From Rhodospirillales bacterium 47_12_T64 (GTDB taxonomy: Bacteria > Pseudomonadota > Alphaproteobacteria > Kiloniellales > Kiloniellaceae), in contig MABB01000055.1 in assembly GCA_002162915.1 (NCBI GenBank), forward strand, positions 1 to 5,504: a stretch of 5,504 bases of DNA, read 5' to 3'. Below are positions 1 through 4,653 of the stretch, piece by piece; position 1 is the first letter of the stretch; each line of letters opens with the position of its first letter. Position numbers and translations under genes: made by a program. The notes beneath the pieces were generated by a model. It searched no databases. It had not been told where the DNA came from and saw only the letters and a program-made list of their open reading frames with translations.

Positions 1-961
1 CGACGCCATAGAGATCGCTCTTGCCTATGCCCGTGCAAAAACCGGACGTTTCAAGACCATCTCGTTCTGGGATTCGTTCCACGGTGCCGGGTTTGGTGCC
101 CGCTCTATCGGTGGGGAAGAAATGTTCCGCTCCGGGCCAATCGGCCCTCTTTTGCCAGGGACAGAGCACGTTCCACCATTTGGCGATTACCGTAATGCCT
201 GGGGGGTAACGGAAGGATCAGCCGAACTCTGTGCCAATACTATCCGTTATGTCCTGGAAAAAGAAGGTGATGTGGCTGCCGTCATCGCAGAACCCACACG
301 AGCTGTGCCCTATATCGCCCCGCCCGGGTTTTGGAAAAAGGTGCGCGAAGCCTGCAACGATTTTGGTGCCCTACTGATATTTGATGAGATCCCCACAGGT
401 CTCGGTAAAACCGGCAAGATGTTTTCTTGCGAATACGACGAAGTCGTGCCTGATATCCTCGTGGTTGGCAAAAGCCTCGGTGGTGGCATCCTCCCCATCG
501 CAGCCACCATCTGCCGCCCTGAGCTGGATATCGCCGATCGTTATGCCTACGGTCACTACACCCATGAAAAGAACCCGGTCACGACGCGCGCTGCTTTGAC
601 CACACTACAGATTATTGAAGACGAAGGTCTGGTCGATAACGCAGCCAAAGTCGGCGCCGATGCTCTTGAGCGGCTTCAAGAAATGATGACAAGACACCCT
701 CTGATTGGCGATGTCCGGGGTCGGGGATGTCTGTTCGGCGCAGAACTTGTAACCGATCGAGATAGCCGCGCCCCGGCAAATGACGCCGCCGACATGGTGC
801 TTTATCGCGCCCTGGACAAAGGTTTGAGTTTCAAGACCACCATGGGCAACGTCCTGACCTTCACACCCGCTCTCGTAACCACTCAAAAAGACATGGAGTA
901 TGCTATGAATATTATCGATATCTGCTTGGATGAAGTAGAGAGAGAACTGGGGTATAAATAA
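1..961 (+). CDS. Class III PLP-dependent aminotransferase-fold enzyme, 3' part (N-terminus outside window)
   Basis: The open frame begins before the window (first full codon at base 2) and ends at TAA 959-961. It gives 319 residues, so about 100-130 N-terminal residues are missing if it has the usual 430-450 of the family. Seen: an AVIAEPTRAVPYIAPPGFW segment; IFDEIPTGLGKTG, whose Asp (codon 383-385) should contact the PLP pyridine nitrogen; VVGKSLGGGILP, whose Lys (codon 470-472) should form the Schiff base; GHYTHEKNPV, where class III enzymes usually have a H-G-x-T-F-x-G-N-P stretch; and GDVRGRGCLFGAELV near the C-terminus. Known of the family: cytosolic PLP enzymes that transaminate omega-amino or related substrates, with some members acting as lyases. 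The substrate cannot be read from these motifs. A phosphonate-pathway ammonia-lyase (PbfA-like) is one possibility I cannot confirm without neighbouring genes. The fold is near certain; the exact reaction is open. The ATG at 122 is internal, not the start. Confidence 0.93.
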   Translation, partial: DAIEIALAYARAKTGRFKTISFWDSFHGAGFGARSIGGEEMFRSGPIGPLLPGTEHVPPFGDYRNAWGVTEGSAELCANTIRYVLEKEGDVAAVIAEPTRAVPYIAPPGFWKKVREACNDFGALLIFDEIPTGLGKTGKMFSCEYDEVVPDILVVGKSLGGGILPIAATICRPELDIADRYAYGHYTHEKNPVTTRAALTTLQIIEDEGLVDNAAKVGADALERLQEMMTRHPLIGDVRGRGCLFGAELVTDRDSRAPANDAADMVLYRALDKGLSFKTTMGNVLTFTPALVTTQKDMEYAMNIIDICLDEVERELGYK

Positions 962-974
962 CCCGTATAATCCT

Positions 975-1031
975 TCCCCGGCCTCACATACCGACTTCAC
1001 ATAGATGACTTACAGATTGTGAGATCGGGGA
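975..1031. repeat. Imperfect inverted repeat between aminotransferase and GNAT genes
   Basis: The left arm TCCCCGGCCTCACA (975-988) and the right arm TGTGAGATCGGGGA (1018-1031) are complementary at 12 of 14 positions, with a 2-nt internal mismatch (GC against AT) and a 29-nt spacer. It fills most of the 90-bp gap. No T-tract follows on the plus strand, so it is not a standard intrinsic terminator. It could be an mRNA hairpin separating the two genes or a protein-binding site. The arms are seen directly; the role is inferred. Confidence 0.5.
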
Positions 1032-1051
1032 TGACGCGCTAATCTGCAGCC

Positions 1052-1510
1052 ATGACCAATATCCACTACCGACACGCTAAAGAAGAAGACCTTCCTGCCA
1101 TCATATCCATGCTGGCGGATGACGCTCTGGGGGCGAAGCGCGAGGACAATTCCTTACCCGTAAATGCAAAGTACATTGCTGCTTTTGAAGCAATTAACCA
1201 AGATCCCAACCAATACCTCGCGGTGGTCGAGCAGGGAAATAAAATCATTGGCTGCTTGCAACTCACCTTTATTCCCGGGCTTTCGCGTCTCGGCATGTGG
1301 CGCGGACAAATCGAGAGTGTTCGCATTGCCTCCAGTCACCGCGGAACTGGGCTTGGTAGCCAGATGTTCCAATGGGCGATTGAGCAATGCCGCAAGCGTG
1401 GCTGTGAACTGGTTCAGCTCGCGACAGATAAGTCACGCCCCGAAGCCTTAAATTTTTACGAAAAACTTGGCTTCAAAGCCAGCCACGAAGGTATGAAACT
1501 CAGTCTTTGA
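1052..1510 (+). CDS. GNAT-family N-acetyltransferase
   Basis: This is a complete 152-residue single-domain protein of normal GNAT length. The fold starts at once with IHYRHAKEEDLPAIISML (beta1-alpha1), which supports ATG 1052 as the start even though no good Shine-Dalgarno sequence lies just upstream (a GGGGA at 1027-1031 is about 20 nt away). Motif A is at about residues 88-111: ESVRIASS followed by R97-G-T-G-L-G102, the R-x-x-G-x-G pyrophosphate loop that binds acetyl-CoA. Motif B is N134-FYEKLGF, with Tyr136 in the position that often acts as general acid. Known of the family: transfer of acetyl from acetyl-CoA to an amine, cytosolic. The substrate cannot be told. The conserved-looking LQLTFIPGLSRLGMWR stretch (about 69-84) suggests a widespread but uncharacterised subfamily. 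It is co-directional with the aminotransferase gene 90 bp upstream, but shared transcription is uncertain because of the inverted repeat between them. It converges on metZ. Confidence 0.93.
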   Translation: MTNIHYRHAKEEDLPAIISMLADDALGAKREDNSLPVNAKYIAAFEAINQDPNQYLAVVEQGNKIIGCLQLTFIPGLSRLGMWRGQIESVRIASSHRGTGLGSQMFQWAIEQCRKRGCELVQLATDKSRPEALNFYEKLGFKASHEGMKLSL

Positions 1511-1687
1511 ATCAGACTATGATAATACCGGTTTCATCTGTTGAACTCCAAGAAATGTACAGTTCTCTACCATCCTTATAATATCCAAAGTAACTCTCTT
1601 ATTAGATCATCTCCCCGCAACCAAAATGAGAAAAATAACAATCTCGCCTCTTTTGAAAAGCCATATTAATCCTTTGGGTTAATCTAC
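1511..1687. other. AT-rich convergent intergenic region, no gene seen
   Basis: This lies between the stop of the GNAT gene and the metZ terminator. No credible open frame or structured RNA gene was recognised. It contains a perfect TATAAT at 1577-1582 without a well-placed -35 box. It also has a small hairpin, ATTAATCC (1665-1672), loop TTT, GGGTTAAT (1676-1683), whose 8 pairs include one G-T. That hairpin is not followed by a T-tract on the plus strand. Confidence 0.6.
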
Positions 1688-1726
1688 AAAAAAAGGCCAT
1701 CCCCAGGATTTCAGGGGATGGCCTTT
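1688..1726 (-). terminator. Strong rho-independent terminator of metZ, possibly bidirectional
   Basis: The arms AAAGGCCATCCCC (1692-1704) and GGGGATGGCCTTT (1714-1726) form a perfect 13-bp stem around a 9-nt loop. Read on the minus strand the stem is followed by seven T (complement of A 1688-1694), and it begins 25 nt after the metZ stop codon, which is textbook placement. On the plus strand the stem ends in TTT and then CTATTCG, a weaker tract, so it may also stop read-through from the GNAT gene. Confidence 0.95.
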
Positions 1727-1751
1727 CTATTCGTTCCTAGGTCAAGAAAAT

Positions 1752-2954
1752 CTATCCGCGGATAGCCTGTTCCAGATCTTCCTTCAGGTCTTCCGCATCT
1801 TCAAGGCCAACGGATATTCTCAAGAAATCCTGAGTAATGCCAACAGCCAGTCTTTCTTCTTCGCTCAAGCGTTGATGCGTCGTTGAAGACGGATGAGTGA
1901 TCAGAGTTTTGGCATCACCAAGATTATTGGAAATATCGGCAACACGCAGACGATTAAGAACATTGAAAGCCGCTTCCTTACCGCCTTTCACTTCCAAGCC
2001 GATCAAGGTACTGCCCTTATCAGACATCTGCGCCATGGCGAGTTCGTGCTGTGGGTGCGACTTCAGACCAGGGTAGATAACTTTTTTCAGGCCAGGCAAA
2101 GTCTCAAGATGGCTCGCCAGAGCCAAGGCGTTATCACTCATACGATCAACACGTAGAGCCAATGTCTCTAAACCTTTAACCATGGTCCAGGCATTAAATG
2201 GACTCATGGATGGCCCGGTGTGACGCAGGAAGTCTTTTAGGTGGTCCGCATCAAACTCTTGAGAACAGAGGATTGCGCCCCCCATGCAACGTCCCTGACC
2301 ATCAATGTGCTTGGTCGTGGAATAGACAACGATATCGGCACCGTACTCCAGTGGCTTTTGCAACATTGGTGTAGCAAATACATTGTCAACAATGACCAAG
2401 GCACCCGCTGCATGGGCCATGTCACAAACCGCTTTGAGATCAATGATATCCAAAGCAGGGTTTGAAGGCGTCTCGACAAGAACAGCTTTAGCGCCTTTGG
2501 CAAGTGCGGCTTCCCAGGCTTTAAGATCAGTACCATCGACAACTTCAGTCTCGACACCATATCGTGGCAAAAGTTCATTGAGGATGTAGAGGCAGGACCC
2601 GAAAAGTGCTTTGGCACCGACAACGCGGTCACCAGCCTTTACTTGAGATAAAAGAGCTGCGTTAACCGCTGCCATCCCACTCGCTGTACCCCGGCAAACT
2701 TCTGCGCCTTCAAGCAAGCGCATGCGCTCTTCGAACATCGAAAGAGTTGGGTTCGCATAACGGGAATAGACATACCGCTCGCGCTCGCCATTAAAGGCCT
2801 GTTCCGCTTCTTCTGCTGAGCTGTAAACATAACCAGAGTTTAGGAACAGCGCTTCACTGGTTTCATCAAAGCCGCTGCGCATGAGCCCGCCGCGCACCAG
2901 TTGAGTCTGGGGGCGAAGCTTTTGTGCTGAAGCGTTTGATTTACTGTTCGTCAT
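1752..2954 (-). CDS. metZ: O-succinylhomoserine sulfhydrylase (Cys/Met metabolism PLP enzyme)
   Basis: This 400-residue cytosolic enzyme should make homocysteine from O-succinylhomoserine and sulfide, the direct sulfhydrylation route to methionine. Seen, numbering from the ATG at 2954: YVYSRYANPT (61-70), whose Tyr63/Arg65 should bind PLP phosphate across the dimer; ASGMAA (91-96); ETPSNP (161-166); VDNVFATP (189-196) with Asp190 for the PLP ring; STTKHIDGQGRCMGG (212-226) with Schiff-base Lys215; GDAKTLITHPSSTTH (346-360); and FLRISVGLED (377-386) with carboxylate-binding Arg379. The KHIDGQGRCMGG stretch and the length of about 400 favour MetZ over cystathionine gamma-synthase or beta-lyase. 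Start choice: a TTG at 2984 would add 10 residues, but ATG 2954 is directly preceded by a purine-rich ribosome site and gives the normal length. It lies 61 nt downstream of the rhodanese gene, probably in the same operon, and ends in a strong terminator. No catalytic residue appears lost. Confidence 0.93.
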   Translation of the reverse strand: MTNSKSNASAQKLRPQTQLVRGGLMRSGFDETSEALFLNSGYVYSSAEEAEQAFNGERERYVYSRYANPTLSMFEERMRLLEGAEVCRGTASGMAAVNAALLSQVKAGDRVVGAKALFGSCLYILNELLPRYGVETEVVDGTDLKAWEAALAKGAKAVLVETPSNPALDIIDLKAVCDMAHAAGALVIVDNVFATPMLQKPLEYGADIVVYSTTKHIDGQGRCMGGAILCSQEFDADHLKDFLRHTGPSMSPFNAWTMVKGLETLALRVDRMSDNALALASHLETLPGLKKVIYPGLKSHPQHELAMAQMSDKGSTLIGLEVKGGKEAAFNVLNRLRVADISNNLGDAKTLITHPSSTTHQRLSEEERLAVGITQDFLRISVGLEDAEDLKEDLEQAIRG

Positions 2955-2965
2955 CTCTCTTTTCC
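2955..2965 (-). promoter_or_regulatory. Ribosome binding site deciding the metZ start
   Basis: On the minus strand GGAAAAGAGAG directly precedes ATG 2954. The GGA is about 8 nt from the start codon, and no comparable purine block precedes the alternative TTG at 2984. This supports the shorter, 400-residue form. Confidence 0.6.
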
Positions 2966-2985
2966 ATTTAATTTGCGTTACCAAA

Positions 2986-3002
2986 CCTGAAATTCATTCA
3001 GG
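2986..3002. promoter_or_regulatory. 17-bp palindrome with a perfect MetR-type core, upstream of metZ
   Basis: CCTGAA (2986-2991), ATTCA, TTCAGG (2997-3002) form a perfect 6-bp inverted repeat with a 5-nt centre. The core at 2988-3000 fits TGAA-N5-TTCA, the consensus known for the LysR-type methionine regulator MetR. It lies 31 bp upstream of the metZ ATG, in the gap after the rhodanese gene. In RNA it could equally fold as a small hairpin between the two cistrons. The sequence match is seen; MetR binding is inferred. Confidence 0.45.
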
Positions 3003-3015
3003 AAGGCGGTTAAAT

Positions 3016-3438
3016 TTAACTTTGTTTCCAAGGAATGCCTGCTGACTTCCATCCAGCGACTTTCCCACGTTGCTCTTTTTCATCTGGTGGGCCCTCAAAA
3101 CCCTGTTCAACATTAAAACAGTTTTTAAATCCCGCAGCGGTCAAGGCAATAGCCGCAGAAATAGATCGCACACCAGATCGGCACAGAATAAAAACCGAAT
3201 GATTTTCATCGATGCCTGATTGTTTAACTGCATTCACAAAATCAGGATTGACCTGCATATGAGGATAAACCTGCCAGGGGAGGCAATGAATTTCCTTCCC
3301 GATCCCGGATAGATCAGGCACCCCAACGAACTGAAATTCTGGAATTGTTCGAACGTCGAGCAAAGCCGCATTCGGGTCCTCGTTCAAGGCTTCCCAAGCT
3401 TTGTTCACTGAAACGTCACCAGCGTACTTCTGTTCCAT
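3016..3438 (-). CDS. Single-domain rhodanese (sulfurtransferase-like) protein
   Basis: This 140-residue protein, with no signal peptide or membrane segment seen, is probably cytosolic. Numbering from ATG 3438: ALLDVRTIPEF (25-35) is the rhodanese N-terminal signature with Asp28, Arg30 and Glu34. FILCRSGVRS (83-92) carries the active-site loop C86-R-S-G-V-R91, whose cysteine would hold a persulfide. NVEQGFEGPPDE (109-120) and GWKSAGIPW (129-137) close the domain. Known of the family: transfer of sulfane sulfur from donors such as thiosulfate or low-molecular-weight persulfides to an acceptor. Position immediately upstream of metZ on the same strand suggests it helps supply or detoxify reduced sulfur for homocysteine synthesis (inference). 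Start choice: ATG 3450 is possible (144 residues), but the GGAG inside that first codon pair is an ideal ribosome site for ATG 3438, with 6-nt spacing, while upstream AGGGA is too close to ATG 3450. The catalytic cysteine is present, so activity is plausible. Confidence 0.92.
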   Translation of the reverse strand: MEQKYAGDVSVNKAWEALNEDPNAALLDVRTIPEFQFVGVPDLSGIGKEIHCLPWQVYPHMQVNPDFVNAVKQSGIDENHSVFILCRSGVRSISAAIALTAAGFKNCFNVEQGFEGPPDEKEQRGKVAGWKSAGIPWKQS

Positions 3439-3444
3439 TGTGAT

Positions 3445-3448
3445 CTCC
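3445..3448 (-). promoter_or_regulatory. Ribosome binding site deciding the rhodanese start
   Basis: GGAG on the minus strand lies 6 nt before ATG 3438 and overlaps the alternative ATG at 3450. The spacing is optimal for ATG 3438. For ATG 3450 the only purine block, AGGGA, sits 2 nt away, which is too close. Confidence 0.6.
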
Positions 3449-3450
3449 AT

Positions 3451-3489
3451 ATTCCCTAAGTTGCCTATTAATATTGAGAATTAGGGAAT
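3451..3489. promoter_or_regulatory. Perfect 9-bp inverted repeat in the divergent intergenic region
   Basis: ATTCCCTAA (3451-3459) and TTAGGGAAT (3481-3489) are exact reverse complements separated by 21 bp, with arm centres 30 bp apart, or about three helical turns. The palindrome TATTAATA (3466-3473) sits almost exactly at the centre. It abuts the start of the rhodanese gene, and a weak promoter-like pair on the minus strand (TTGATG at 3508-3503 and CCTAAT at 3485-3480, 17-nt spacer) overlaps one arm. It is a candidate operator or 5' leader hairpin of the rhodanese-metZ operon; the role is inferred. Confidence 0.5.
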
Positions 3490-3504
3490 TTAAAACCTTT
3501 TTCA

Positions 3505-3528
3505 TCAAATACTTTAGTCAAATACTTT
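3505..3528. repeat. Tandem direct repeat, 11-bp unit with a 13-bp period
   Basis: TCAAATACTTT occurs at 3505-3515 and again at 3518-3528, separated by two bases. It lies between the inverted repeat and the plus-strand coding start at 3546. It may be a pair of regulator half-sites or the result of a small duplication. On the minus strand each copy reads AAAGTATTTGA. Confidence 0.6.
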
Positions 3529-3534
3529 TGAACT

Positions 3535-3538
3535 AGGA
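3535..3538 (+). promoter_or_regulatory. Ribosome binding site of the acidic coiled-coil gene
   Basis: AGGA lies 7 nt before ATG 3546, good spacing. It sits in the 6-nt loop between complementary TTGAA (3528-3532) and TTCAA (3539-3543), so it would stay exposed even if that short stem formed. Confidence 0.65.
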
Positions 3539-3545
3539 TTCAACC

Positions 3546-4520
3546 ATGTCTGATTTAGAAGAACTTCGCCAACGTGTAGAGGCCGCCGAAGAACATTTCG
3601 GCCTCATTGCTGATCAACAAAAAGGTTACAGCCAGCGTCTCATCGCGCTGCTGAATGTCACCGAACAAAAAGATCAGGCCATTGATAAACTTGAAGGTGA
3701 GAACGAGCAATTACGCACGATGCTGTTCTCGCTGTTACAAGCCATCGAAAAGGGTGACACATCAAACACCCTTCAAGACATGGATGTCAGAATTTCGGCA
3801 ATGACAAATCAAGCCGCTGATGTAATTGATGAATTACCAGCACCCGATTTATCTCTCCCTGCCCCAGAACCAGAAAATTCGCCCGAACCAGAGGAACTTT
3901 CTATCAGTGATGAAGCCAATGGTGCCGATGAGACAGAGAACACATTACCAGAAGAAGATGATCTCGATATCCAGCTTGATACTCTTGAGATCGAGCAAAA
4001 TAGTGAAGCAGGCGATGAAGTAGAATCGGATACCCAAGCCTCTCCAGAGGTAAGCGAAAGCCAGACCGACTTGGCAGCACCTTCACAAGAAGAGGATAGC
4101 GAATCTGGAGAAACTGAAATACTGGAAATGTCCGAATCTGATGTTCCTGACGATTCTGAAGACGCACTCATTGCAGAAATTGCCGAAAACCTGGAACAGG
4201 TTCTCCCCGACGAAGAAGAGATTGAACTCGAAACTGCCGCCGAAAATGAAGGCACCATTGAGGAACTAGAAGACCCAATGGAAGACGCAGTACTCGCAGA
4301 CACTGTAGAAGAAGAGGCAACGTCCGAAGACAAAGAAGAAATGGAACAAGAAGAAGACACTTCGCCAATTTCTGGAAACGGAGAAGAAGTTAGCGAAGAG
4401 ACCAGTATTGACAGTTTTCTGGAAAAAAATGCTTCTGAAGATGAAACGCCAGCAGTCAGCCCCGAGATAGAAGACATTATGGAGAGAATATCTAAACAGG
4501 CGCTTTCTCAAAACGATTAA
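3546..4520 (+). CDS. Unrecognised acidic protein: N-terminal coiled coil and long disordered acidic region
   Basis: I do not recognise this 324-residue protein. Residues about 3-69 are helical and coiled-coil-like, including LLNVTEQKDQAIDKLE (35-50) and GENEQLRTMLFSLLQAIE (51-68). From about residue 91 it becomes low-complexity and rich in Glu, Asp, Ser and Pro. By hand count Asp plus Glu make about 103 of 324 residues, against 13 Lys plus Arg. Residues 83-262 contain no Lys, Arg or His at all. No Cys or Trp was seen, and there is no signal peptide or membrane segment. Two short amphipathic helices interrupt the acidic part: ALIAEIAENLEQVL (207-220) and the C-terminal EIEDIMERISKQALS (307-321), which regains basic residues. 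This resembles scaffold or adaptor proteins that oligomerise through one end and bind partners through the other, but that is inference. It has a good ribosome site and normal-looking codons, so it is a real gene. It is divergent from the rhodanese-metZ pair and upstream of the GGDEF gene. Confidence 0.88.
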   Translation: MSDLEELRQRVEAAEEHFGLIADQQKGYSQRLIALLNVTEQKDQAIDKLEGENEQLRTMLFSLLQAIEKGDTSNTLQDMDVRISAMTNQAADVIDELPAPDLSLPAPEPENSPEPEELSISDEANGADETENTLPEEDDLDIQLDTLEIEQNSEAGDEVESDTQASPEVSESQTDLAAPSQEEDSESGETEILEMSESDVPDDSEDALIAEIAENLEQVLPDEEEIELETAAENEGTIEELEDPMEDAVLADTVEEEATSEDKEEMEQEEDTSPISGNGEEVSEETSIDSFLEKNASEDETPAVSPEIEDIMERISKQALSQND

Positions 4521-4653
4521 GCACAATCTCCTCGAGCCAAGAATGCGAAGCAGATATTGTTTGATCTAATACCAGCGGCCCCGCTATCCTCCATCCGTAA
4601 CCTTGCATTGGTGAGTTGAGTACAGTGTTTTTACATATAAAGTCTGATACCCC
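4521..4653. other. Intergenic region before the GGDEF gene
   Basis: These 133 bp contain no gene I can support. A short inverted repeat, AGCGG (4574-4578) and CCGCT (4581-4585), is too small and lacks a T-tract, so it is not called a terminator. TATAAA occurs at 4636-4641, but no -35 box is properly spaced from it. No convincing promoter was identified. Confidence 0.5.

Noticed and set aside
605..1000. Minus-strand open frame of 131 codons opposite the aminotransferase
   Set aside because: The plus strand here encodes conserved class III aminotransferase sequence, and the antisense product has no recognisable features.
2237..2632. Second minus-strand frame inside metZ, 131 codons
   Set aside because: It overlaps catalytic metZ sequence in another frame and shows no domain of its own.
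2955..2984. TTG at 2984 as the metZ start
   Set aside because: It would add ten poorly family-like residues (MVTQIKWKRE), has no ribosome site, and ATG 2954 is well placed.
2966..3020. SAM-II riboswitch upstream of metZ
   Set aside because: A TTTAACCG piece resembles part of the SAM-II loop, but the enclosing GC-rich P1 stem and the downstream pseudoknot strand are missing, and the piece lies outside the only stem present.
3809..4477. Long minus-strand open frame, 222 codons, Ser-rich
   Set aside because: It is antisense to the acidic gene; GAA/GAG/GAT-rich codons read backwards give Ser-rich nonsense. Low complexity, no domain and no ribosome site support the plus strand.
4574..4585. AGCGG/CCGCT hairpin as terminator of the acidic-protein gene
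   Set aside because: The stem is at most 4-5 bp and no T-tract follows.
4616..4641. TTGAGT and TATAAA as a promoter for the GGDEF gene
   Set aside because: The spacer is only 14 bp, too short for a normal housekeeping promoter.
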